Positions 27,204 to 33,956 of a DNA stretch of 64,000 bases are shown here, piece by piece. A program made the translations under genes and the position numbers. Within the stretch, counting starts at the first letter, position 1. Each line of letters starts with the position of its first letter. This DNA comes from Paludibacteraceae bacterium. Its GTDB lineage: Bacteria; Bacteroidota; Bacteroidia; Bacteroidales; Paludibacteraceae. Below the pieces are notes generated by a model, which was not told where the DNA came from, made no database searches, and saw nothing but the letters and a program-made list of their open reading frames with translations. The stretch spans positions 94,206-158,205 of the forward strand of contig JAFUVS010000017.1 in NCBI GenBank assembly GCA_017471175.1, given 5' to 3'.

Positions 27204-27211
27204 CCAAAGAA

Positions 27212-27247
27212 TAATCGAAACCACTCAACGGTTTCGATTATTTGTAT
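27212..27247 (+). terminator. terminator after tRNA-Cys
   Basis: TAATCGAAACC (27212-27222) pairs with GGTTTCGATTA (27230-27240) around a 7-nt loop and is followed by TTTGTATT. Confidence 0.75.
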
Positions 27248-27319
27248 TATACGATTCTACTTTACCAAAAATGGTTGATTTCATCGAAAAAAAACAACTC
27301 GCAAGAGAGTGAAAAAATA

Positions 27320-28771
27320 ATGAATACAGATATAGCAAAGATTACGAACAGCGAGTACGCTTACGGCTTCACTACCGACATAGAAACGGAAGTGATTCCA
27401 CGCGGTCTGAACGAAGAAGTAGTACGCCTCATATCGAAGAAGAAGAATGAGCCGGAATGGCTGCTGCAATTTCGGCTGAAAGCGTTTCACAAATGGGAAC
27501 AGATGCCGGTTCCCAAGTGGGCGCATCTGACTATTCCGGACATTGATTTCCAGAGTATTTCTTACTATGCTGCGCCCAAAACAGCGAGTGCGAAAGAGGG
27601 TAGCCAGTCCTCATCGAAGAAGGAGATTGACCCAGAGGTGATGAAGACCTTTGACAAGTTGGGCATACCTTTGGAGGAACGCGAAGCATTGGCAGGCAAT
27701 GTGGCTGTGGATGCCGTGATGGACTCGGTGTCGGTCAAAACAACATTCCGCGAGACGCTTTTGCGGCAGGGAATCCTCTTCTGCTCCATCAGCGAAGCCG
27801 TGCAACACTATCCCGAATTGGTGCAGAAGTATTTGGGTTCGGTCGTTCCTTATTCGGACAATTTCTATGCAGCCCTCAATTCGGCTGTTTTCTCGGACGG
27901 TTCGTTTGTCTATATCCCCAAGGGTGTTCGCTGCCCGATGGAACTCAGTACCTATTTCCGCATCAATGCCGGTCAGACGGGGCAGTTTGAGCGCACACTG
28001 CTCATTTGCGATGAAGGAGGCTATCTGTCTTATTTAGAGGGTTGTACCGCTCCGCGTCGGGACGAGAACCAATTGCACGCCGCCATCGTGGAAATTATCG
28101 TACACAAAGACGGTGAGGTCAAGTACTCAACGGTGCAGAACTGGTATCCCGGAGACAAAGACGGCAACGGCGGCATCTATAATTTTGTTACGAAACGCGG
28201 TATCACCTATGAGAACGCCCGCCTGAGTTGGACGCAGGTCGAAACAGGGTCGGCTATCACATGGAAGTACCCGAGCTGCATCCTCAAAGGCGACAACTCG
28301 TCGGCAGAGTTCTACTCGGTGGCGGTAACCAATAATTACCAACAGGCGGATACAGGGACGAAAATGATTCACTTGGGACGAAACACCCATTCCCGTATTG
28401 TGAGCAAAGGCATATCTGCCGGTAAGAGTCAGAACGCATATCGAGGATTAGTGAAGGTAGGCAGCCGTGCCGTAGGTGCACGCAACTATAGCCAGTGCGA
28501 CTCGCTGCTATTAGGCGACAAGTGCGGAGCACACACCTTCCCGGATATACAGATCGGCAATCGCTCGGCAGTCGTGGAACACGAGGCAACCACATCTAAA
28601 ATATCAGAAGACCAACTCTTTTACTGCCGCCAACGTGGTATCAGTGAAGAGGATGCTGTCGGACTGATAGTGAACGGATATGCCAAGCAGGTGATGGATA
28701 AACTGCCGATGGAGTTTGCCGTTGAAGCACAGAAACTGCTGCAAGTCAGCCTCGAAGGCAGCGTAGGATAG
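27320..28771 (+). CDS. sufB: Fe-S cluster assembly scaffold protein SufB
   Basis: A 483-residue cytoplasmic protein of the SufBCD scaffold that builds iron-sulfur clusters. Clear blocks are [37 protein letters not shown] at the start, [41 protein letters not shown] near residue 190, [18 protein letters not shown] near 245 and [27 protein letters not shown] near 425. I start at the ATG at 27320, where family similarity begins; an upstream in-frame start at 27242 would run through the tRNA terminator. No sufC, sufD or sufS follows. Confidence 0.95.
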   Translation: MNTDIAKITNSEYAYGFTTDIETEVIPRGLNEEVVRLISKKKNEPEWLLQFRLKAFHKWEQMPVPKWAHLTIPDIDFQSISYYAAPKTASAKEGSQSSSKKEIDPEVMKTFDKLGIPLEEREALAGNVAVDAVMDSVSVKTTFRETLLRQGILFCSISEAVQHYPELVQKYLGSVVPYSDNFYAALNSAVFSDGSFVYIPKGVRCPMELSTYFRINAGQTGQFERTLLICDEGGYLSYLEGCTAPRRDENQLHAAIVEIIVHKDGEVKYSTVQNWYPGDKDGNGGIYNFVTKRGITYENARLSWTQVETGSAITWKYPSCILKGDNSSAEFYSVAVTNNYQQADTGTKMIHLGRNTHSRIVSKGISAGKSQNAYRGLVKVGSRAVGARNYSQCDSLLLGDKCGAHTFPDIQIGNRSAVVEHEATTSKISEDQLFYCRQRGISEEDAVGLIVNGYAKQVMDKLPMEFAVEAQKLLQVSLEGSVG

Positions 28772-28836
28772 GCGGTGCAAATATCGCAAATAGTCAATTA
28801 ACACTACATATCTATAAACACACAAAACAGAGCAAT

Positions 28837-29163
28837 ATGTTGCAATCATTTTTTTCACACGATGAAGCGCAGGACGGCAAGCAGGGAAAGTGGTACCGTA
28901 TCCTATTCAACAAGTATGTAGTGGTATTGGTGATTTTTCTTTTTATCTTCCTTTTTTCGGGCGAGAAGAGCGTGATTAGCAGTCTTCGTCGCAGTCAGCG
29001 AATCCGCCAAACGCAGGCACAAATCGAACGTACTCGTAAACAAATCGATGAGTGCCATCGCGAGATACGGACGATGAGCAATACGGATTCGTTAGAGCGT
29101 TTTGCCCGCGAGCATTACTATATGCACACAGAAGGCGAAGACGTGTATCTAATCGGCAAATAA
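28837..29163 (+). CDS. FtsB/DivIC-like septum formation protein
   Basis: A 108-residue protein with a short cytoplasmic N terminus, one transmembrane helix (YVVVLVIFLFIFLFSG, about residues 28-43) and a coiled coil (SLRRSQRIRQTQAQIERTRKQIDECHREIRTM). The C-terminal SLERFAREHYYMHTEGEDVYLIG is the usual DivIC/FtsB end. Such proteins join FtsL and FtsQ at the division site and help activate septal wall synthesis. ruvC starts one base after its stop, so the two are co-transcribed. Confidence 0.85.
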   Translation: MLQSFFSHDEAQDGKQGKWYRILFNKYVVVLVIFLFIFLFSGEKSVISSLRRSQRIRQTQAQIERTRKQIDECHREIRTMSNTDSLERFAREHYYMHTEGEDVYLIGK

Positions 29164-29164
29164 G

Positions 29165-29806
29165 ATGCAGGACAAGCTCGTTCATCGTCACCGCATTTTG
29201 GGCATCGACCCCGGCACATTGCTGATGGGGTACGCGCTGTTGGATACAGAGGGTCAGCATGCGCAGCCGATTGTATATGATGTGTTGGACGTGCGAAAGA
29301 CGGATGAGCAGTATGCCCGCTTGCAAAAAGAGTTCTTTTTCCTCCAAGACTTAATTGACCGGTATCATCCTACCTGTTTGGCTATTGAGACGCAGTTCGT
29401 GGACAAGAACCCGCAGACAATGATTAAGATTGTGCACGCTCAGGGCGTGGCTATCGCGGCGGCTCTGAGTAAGGACTTGCCTATCTACGAGTATTCGCCG
29501 ATGAAAATCAAGATGGCTATAACGGGCAACGGTCATTCAACCAAGCAGCAGGTGGCAGATATGCTGATCCGCTTCTTGAAATTGGACGTGTCCGTGGATG
29601 GCGGCAGACTGTCTGACGGCACGCCTTTGGACGCAACGGATGCTTTGGGCATTGCTTACTGCCATTTCTTGCAGTTGGGTTTGCCCTTCTCCTCGGAACA
29701 CGGTGCGAAGAACTGGACGCAGTATGCCAAGCAGCGCGGCTTAACAGGTACGTCTGCCGCCACGCCCAATCAGAAACTGATGGCAGCTTTGTCATCTCGC
29801 AAATAG
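29165..29806 (+). CDS. ruvC: crossover junction endodeoxyribonuclease RuvC
   Basis: A 213-residue nuclease that resolves Holliday junctions with RuvAB. The catalytic acids are visible: Asp15 in RILGIDPGT, Glu75 in LAIETQF and the aspartates of DATDALGIAYCH near residue 158. The C-terminal tail (about residues 185-213) is longer than in E. coli RuvC (173 residues). Confidence 0.95.
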   Translation: MQDKLVHRHRILGIDPGTLLMGYALLDTEGQHAQPIVYDVLDVRKTDEQYARLQKEFFFLQDLIDRYHPTCLAIETQFVDKNPQTMIKIVHAQGVAIAAALSKDLPIYEYSPMKIKMAITGNGHSTKQQVADMLIRFLKLDVSVDGGRLSDGTPLDATDALGIAYCHFLQLGLPFSSEHGAKNWTQYAKQRGLTGTSAATPNQKLMAALSSRK

Positions 29807-29857
29807 TCTGATTCGGATGACGCATAATAAATTCACATAAATAAGGTGTAGCTTAGG

Positions 29858-30883
29858 ATGATGTCGGACGAGAAATACATACGCCGTTGCTTGCAGTTAG
29901 CCCGTTTAGGCGAGTACTATGTAGCTCCCAATCCGATGGTGGGTGCCGTGTTAGTACACATAGACAGTGCGGGGCACGAAGAGATTGTCGCAGAAGGTTG
30001 GCACGAGGCGTTTAGCGGTCCGCATGCGGAAGTGAATTGTCTCCGGCACACAGAGGAGAAAGGCATAACCGATTACTCTAACTGCACGCTGTACGTCAGT
30101 TTGGAGCCGTGCAGTCACTACGGCAAGACACCGCCTTGTGCCAAACTGCTGATAGAAAAACGCATTCCCCGCGTGGTAGTGGGTTGTTTGGATCCGAACG
30201 AGAAAGTAAGCGGCAGGGGGGTAATGATGCTGCGCGAGGCGGGAATAGAGGTCGTTACTGGTGTCTTGGAAGCGGAGTGCCGAGCGTTGAACAAGCGTTT
30301 TATCTGTCTGCACGAACGTCACCGTCCCTACGTAATCCTCAAGTGGGCGCAGACAGCAGACGGCTATTTGGATTTTGACCGTGATAGCAGCGATACCGAT
30401 GACATAGCGTGTGGCCCGTTAGTCATCTCCAATCCGGTGACCAAACAACTGGTGCATAAGATGCGTGCAGAGAATATGGCTATTATGGTAGGCACTCGCA
30501 CAGCCCTGTTGGATAATCCCCGCTTGCAGACCACCCGATGGTCGGGACGCAATCCGATTCGCGTTCTTCCCGACCGCCATCATATCGTGCCGCGTGATTT
30601 CCGTATCTTCTCGACGGACAGCGAAACCATTGTGTATGAACGCAACACGGATTGGCAATTTATTCTGAACGACCTTGCCGCTCGCGGCATACATTCTTTA
30701 TTAGTAGAGGGCGGCAGGATATGGCTTGAGACCATCATTGCATCAGGGCTTTGGGACGAGATGCACGTGGAAGTTGCGCCCGTTCGTATCGGATCGGGTG
30801 TGCCGGCTCCGAGAATCAATTTCCCTGTAGCGGAAGAGTCACAAGTAGCCGGTCACCGTCTATATACGCTGATGCATATATAA
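29858..30883 (+). CDS. ribD: bifunctional riboflavin deaminase/reductase RibD
   Basis: A 341-residue enzyme carrying out two steps of riboflavin synthesis. The N-terminal deaminase has zinc ligands His56 (HAEVNCL), Cys85 and Cys94 (EPCSHYGKTPPC). The C-terminal reductase begins near residue 150 (RPYVILKWAQTADGYL) and includes MVGTRTALLDNPRLQTTRW and SLLVEGGRIWLETII. No FMN riboswitch is visible upstream and no other rib gene is adjacent. Start could be the first or second of two tandem ATGs. Confidence 0.94.
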   Translation: MMSDEKYIRRCLQLARLGEYYVAPNPMVGAVLVHIDSAGHEEIVAEGWHEAFSGPHAEVNCLRHTEEKGITDYSNCTLYVSLEPCSHYGKTPPCAKLLIEKRIPRVVVGCLDPNEKVSGRGVMMLREAGIEVVTGVLEAECRALNKRFICLHERHRPYVILKWAQTADGYLDFDRDSSDTDDIACGPLVISNPVTKQLVHKMRAENMAIMVGTRTALLDNPRLQTTRWSGRNPIRVLPDRHHIVPRDFRIFSTDSETIVYERNTDWQFILNDLAARGIHSLLVEGGRIWLETIIASGLWDEMHVEVAPVRIGSGVPAPRINFPVAEESQVAGHRLYTLMHI

Positions 30884-30932
30884 AAACCTGTCAGCTCTCC
30901 CGATGCAAATTCACACAAAATCACTGCATTTA

Positions 30933-30964
30933 TTTGTATAATCCGCAGAACACCCGTATCTTTG
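30933..30964 (+). promoter_or_regulatory. promoter of structured RNA copy A
   Basis: TTTG (30933-30936), a 20-bp spacer and TATCTTTG (30957-30964), continuing into CCGCCG. Expected transcription start is about 30971. Confidence 0.8.
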
Positions 30965-30970
30965 CCGCCG

Positions 30971-31283
30971 AAAACATACGATAGTCTCTCCTATGACGTA
31001 AAACAGGAGCATCGCTTACCGATGTAAAATAGTAAGGACATAATTTAAGACGTTCGTTGAACGTTGTTTGCGACTAACTGAAATCTTCGCAACATTTCGT
31101 ACCAAGTCCAAACAGCAGCCAATGAATGTCCTCGTGGGTATATTATACCGAAGTCCATAGTCATACGGGACGGGAGGGTTAGATATATCAAGCGTGGACT
31201 TCGGTTGTTTTTCTACTTGGTACAGGGATTGCGAAGCCCTCAGTTAGCGTGAAGAACAAATGAACTTCACGCTTTTATTTTTG
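30971..31283 (+). ncRNA. structured RNA copy A (about 310 nt), upstream of a secreted repeat protein
   Basis: A promoter at the 5' end and a terminator at the 3' end bracket a stretch without coding potential. After a 66-nt leader the core starts at GACATAAT (31037). It folds into a small hairpin (ACGTT 31050-31054 with AACGT 31060-31064), then nested stems AACTGA/TCAGTT (31076-31081 with 31240-31245), CTTCGCAA/TTGCGAAG (31085-31092 with 31229-31236) and TACCAAGT/ACTTGGTA (31100-31107 with 31215-31222). An uneven bubble follows with ATGTCCTCG at 31126-31134, then an 11-bp stem (31147-31157 with 31195-31205). Copy B at 47069-47367 has the same plan with compensating base changes. It fits the general description of the Bacteroidales-1 motif and resembles 6S RNA in outline, but I cannot confirm either identity. 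Confidence 0.75.
31246..31283 (+). terminator. terminator of structured RNA copy A
   Basis: AGCGTGAAG (31246-31254) pairs perfectly with CTTCACGCT (31265-31273) around a 10-nt loop, followed by TTTATTTTT. The next start codon is 70 bases downstream, so the gene must be read by leak-through or from an unseen promoter. Confidence 0.85.
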
Positions 31284-31351
31284 CATCATACACCACACGA
31301 CACAAAGGTCGTAACAAACCCAATTATCAAACCAACTAAATTTTTACGCTT

Positions 31352-33199
31352 ATGAAAAAGCAACAAACGCCCCACGGCGCACTACGCGCCCGAACCCGCG
31401 CATTCTTTTGCGCACTCACCCTCGCACTGTTGTGTATCACAACACCCGCCAAAGCACAGATTTGGGGCCGCTCAACCAACACTATAGGTGTGGATTTCTC
31501 CACAGGTGTCGCCAATAGTGCCGTCACTGTCACTGCCACACCAGACCCTGATGACCCGACAAACAAACAGCGGGTGGTCATATTCAAAGAGGGGACAGAA
31601 TTCAACAGCCAGATTCCCAAAATATGGGTAACGCTTATTGTGGATGCCGCCGTCACCATCAACAGTTTTGAGGACATACCCGTCGGCACATACTTTGTGA
31701 GCGATTCAAAAGCGGTCGGTACCGCCCTTGCCTCGCAGGGACTGACCGCCGACACACGCACGGGAAGCGTGATTGGCACAGGCGCACAGGTCTATTATAC
31801 AAGTTCAGGGAACGTCTATTGGTTTCACGCGGTGGAATCTGCCAACAACTATGTGACTGTCGGCGATGATTATTCTGAAGACCATCACAAACTGATGTCG
31901 GTTTGGTGTGAAGATTTCCGCCATGAGACCGGATATACTGTTAATATGAATGTCTGCTACAGCGGAACAACGGGGGATTACAAATACTGCCAGTCAGACC
32001 CTGTTATCTGCGGTTCAGGAACAGCCGTATATAGCTACACACGTGCTACTTCCAGGAAATTAGGGCGTAGAGGCTCCTATATCACCGCTACTCCTGATGA
32101 GGGTTATACTTTCCATCACTGGGAGGACGGCGACGGCAACAACCTCGGCACGGAAAATCCGTACATCTTCTATGGTTGGGGACCTGAAAGCATAAAGGCG
32201 GTATTCTCTGACTGCGGCGAACTGGCACCTGTCACACCTACTTACACTGTTGCTGCTACCGTCTCTCCCACAGAAGCCGGCACAGTAACAGGCGATGGCA
32301 CGTTTGAAGAGGGAGAAGATGTAACACTTACCGCCGATCCTGCCAACCGCCGCTACGTGTTCTCGCACTGGACGGACGAAGGCAACAGCGCAGGAACAGA
32401 CGGCGTTGCCACATACACCATCAACGACATCGCTGCCGACCATAACAAAGTCGTAGCCGTCTTCACCGAAGTACCCGTCACTCTTGATGACAACGGGACA
32501 TCCGACTATTACACCGCCACGGCAAGCACCTTCACCGGCGAGATGGACTTCCAGCTTATGCGCACTTTCTATGCCGGTATGTGGAACACAGTCTGCTTCC
32601 CCTTCGACCTCACTGCATCGCAGATTGAAGCGTCCGACATGAGAACCGCCACCTTCTACACCCTCTCTTCCGTTACAGGCGATGCCGCCGAAGGATTGGA
32701 CTTCAACGTGAGCGAAGTAACAGCACTCTCGGCCCGCACGCCGTATTTAGTGCAGGTCAGCGGTGCGAACATCGTCAATCCCGTCTTCAAGGATGTGACC
32801 CTCACCGCGAGTGCTTTCACCAACAACACGACCGGCACAAACGTAGGCAATACACGTTTCTTCGGCACCGTGCACCCCACCGACCTTGAGATAGGCGAGA
32901 ACAGCGGCTTCCTCTTCCTCGGACAGAACAATGCCCTTTATTGGCCCAATGTAGCCAACAAGATTCGTGCGTTCCGCGCCTACTTCTACAGCGGCGACAA
33001 CACCGTGCAAGCCGTTCATCCCCGTGTACGTCTTGTGGTGCGCCCTGAAACACCGACAGACGTTATTGAGGGTTATAATGCGGACACTCGGAGCGCGGTA
33101 GGCTTGCCGGTCCCCGCCCGCAAAGTATTAGATAACGGCAACCTCATCATCGAGCGTGACGGCATACGCTACAATGCTGTAGGACAGAGAGTGAATTGA
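31352..33199 (+). CDS. secreted protein with InlB-type repeat and C-terminal tag
   Basis: A 615-residue protein with a signal peptide (residues about 15-36, ending AKAQ). Residues about 190-375 contain two units of the divergent InlB B-repeat type (YITATPDEGYTFHHWEDGDGNNLGTENPYIFYG and EDVTLTADPANRRYVFSHWTDEG...). Residues about 400-585 form a domain beginning FYAGMWNTVCFPFDLTASQ, also found in the products at 48905-50329 and 63428-64000. The end (VLDNGNLIIERDGIRYNAVGQRVN) is the shared tag. It is probably a surface or secreted protein. It sits 70 bases behind structured RNA copy A and is followed by a 47-residue peptide gene. Confidence 0.8.
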   Translation: MKKQQTPHGALRARTRAFFCALTLALLCITTPAKAQIWGRSTNTIGVDFSTGVANSAVTVTATPDPDDPTNKQRVVIFKEGTEFNSQIPKIWVTLIVDAAVTINSFEDIPVGTYFVSDSKAVGTALASQGLTADTRTGSVIGTGAQVYYTSSGNVYWFHAVESANNYVTVGDDYSEDHHKLMSVWCEDFRHETGYTVNMNVCYSGTTGDYKYCQSDPVICGSGTAVYSYTRATSRKLGRRGSYITATPDEGYTFHHWEDGDGNNLGTENPYIFYGWGPESIKAVFSDCGELAPVTPTYTVAATVSPTEAGTVTGDGTFEEGEDVTLTADPANRRYVFSHWTDEGNSAGTDGVATYTINDIAADHNKVVAVFTEVPVTLDDNGTSDYYTATASTFTGEMDFQLMRTFYAGMWNTVCFPFDLTASQIEASDMRTATFYTLSSVTGDAAEGLDFNVSEVTALSARTPYLVQVSGANIVNPVFKDVTLTASAFTNNTTGTNVGNTRFFGTVHPTDLEIGENSGFLFLGQNNALYWPNVANKIRAFRAYFYSGDNTVQAVHPRVRLVVRPETPTDVIEGYNADTRSAVGLPVPARKVLDNGNLIIERDGIRYNAVGQRVN

Positions 33200-33270
33200 A
33201 AAGTGAAAGGGAATAATTAAGAACAACGAACAAACTAACTAACAACAAACCATTACCTCACCTCTTATAC

Positions 33271-33310
33271 CCTCCCCCGCCCCTTATGGGGAGGGGGTTA
33301 GGGGGCGGGG
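33271..33310. repeat. G/C-run element with G-quadruplex potential
   Basis: A C-rich run (33271-33284) faces four runs of four or more G on the plus strand: GGGG, GGGGG, GGGGG and GGGG with loops A, TTA and C (33288-33310). This satisfies the usual G-quadruplex pattern and can alternatively form a C/G hairpin. It lies between the secreted protein gene and the small peptide gene. Confidence 0.65.
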
Positions 33311-33329
33311 CTTAAAACAACTATAAGTT

Positions 33330-33473
33330 ATGAAAAAGGAATATACAAGCCCGCAAACGGGCATTGAGAACACCACGAGTGTGCAGATGTTATGCGCCAG
33401 CGGCATTACACCACCTGCCTCGCACGACACGCAACCGGTAACCGATGGCGGCGACCCGAATAACGCCATTTAG
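33330..33473 (+). CDS. short Bacteroidales-type peptide, 47 residues
   Basis: ATG at 33330 to TAG at 33471-33473 encodes a peptide starting MKKEYTSPQTGIENTTSVQML and ending in a Pro/Asp/Gly/Asn-rich tail (DGGDPNNAI). The pattern MKK-Y--P---- followed by a central (M)LC-SG and a polar tail recalls short, poorly described peptides often encoded near surface-protein genes in Bacteroidales; this resemblance is from memory, not a search. There is no signal peptide. A terminator follows 56 bases downstream, so it probably ends the transcript of the secreted protein. Function unknown. Confidence 0.5.
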   Translation: MKKEYTSPQTGIENTTSVQMLCASGITPPASHDTQPVTDGGDPNNAI

Positions 33474-33529
33474 TCGCTAACGGTCTGTGTCATAAATACT
33501 GCTATCTGATAAGCAATGAACAAGATAAA

Positions 33530-33563
33530 GGGAGTGTGCCAAAACCGACACACTCTCTTTTTT
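33530..33563 (+). terminator. terminator after the 47-residue peptide gene
   Basis: GGGAGTGTG (33530-33538) pairs with CACACTCTC (33549-33557, one G-T pair) around a 10-nt loop, followed by TTTTTT. Confidence 0.8.
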
Positions 33564-33641
33564 CTCTCCTCTTTGAACCACTAATGTAACAACCGAATGA
33601 GCCTTAAACTGCCTGAATTTCATACAAAAAGCACGCAAACA

Positions 33642-33673
33642 TTTGTATAATAACAAAATCACTTGTATCTTTG
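33642..33673 (+). promoter_or_regulatory. promoter of the small gene before dnaG
   Basis: TTTG (33642-33645), a 20-bp spacer and TATCTTTG (33666-33673), continuing into CCGCCG. The start codon is at 33701. Confidence 0.8.
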
Positions 33674-33683
33674 CCGCCGAAAG

Positions 33684-33693
33684 GAAAGGAGGT
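33684..33693 (+). promoter_or_regulatory. strong Shine-Dalgarno site
   Basis: GAAAGGAGGT, a 10-nt match to the 16S 3' end, lies seven bases before the ATG at 33701. Only rpsU in this window has a comparable site, and it decides the start of this gene. Confidence 0.85.
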
Positions 33694-33700
33694 ATATCGT

Positions 33701-33943
33701 ATGGTTACTACATTAAATCCCGAATTTTTGAGAGAACTCAGTTATGTCGCTGAAGATGAGAGTATGATGAAGCAACTCTCGCGATACGTGCATCGTTTGT
33801 TTGAAAAGAAGCAGGACGACACATTGTTCACAGAGGAAGAGTTCCGCCGCAAATTGGAGCGTTCCAGCGCACAGGCAGCGGAAGGAAAAACTATTCGTAT
33901 GCGTGATGATGAGACTGGAGAACAATTTATAAACAGATTGTAG
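33701..33943 (+). CDS. small antitoxin-like protein of unknown function
   Basis: An 80-residue, highly charged protein starting MVTTLNPEFLRELSYVAEDES. The second half (FTEEEFRRKLERSSAQAAEGKTIRMRDDETGEQFINRL) resembles the C-terminal part of RelB/Phd-like antitoxins, where EEEF...AKEQxxxGK is common, but the match is weak and no toxin gene is adjacent. The start at 33701 is fixed by the promoter and the strong Shine-Dalgarno site; the frame is open further upstream but that part lies inside the promoter. dnaG begins 13 bases after its stop. Confidence 0.7.
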   Translation: MVTTLNPEFLRELSYVAEDESMMKQLSRYVHRLFEKKQDDTLFTEEEFRRKLERSSAQAAEGKTIRMRDDETGEQFINRL

Positions 33944-33956
33944 AGATAACTTACAA

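Noticed and set aside
27242-27319. N-terminal extension of SufB from 27242
   Set aside because: It would begin inside the tRNA-Cys terminator region and adds residues unlike the family; the ATG at 27320 fits the known N terminus.
29807-29857. FMN riboswitch before ribD
   Set aside because: The gap after ruvC is only about 50 bases and contains none of the conserved riboswitch blocks.
31276-31283. TATTTTTG after structured RNA copy A as a promoter for the secreted protein
   Set aside because: It coincides with the T-run of the terminator and has no -33 box; copy B has no equivalent.
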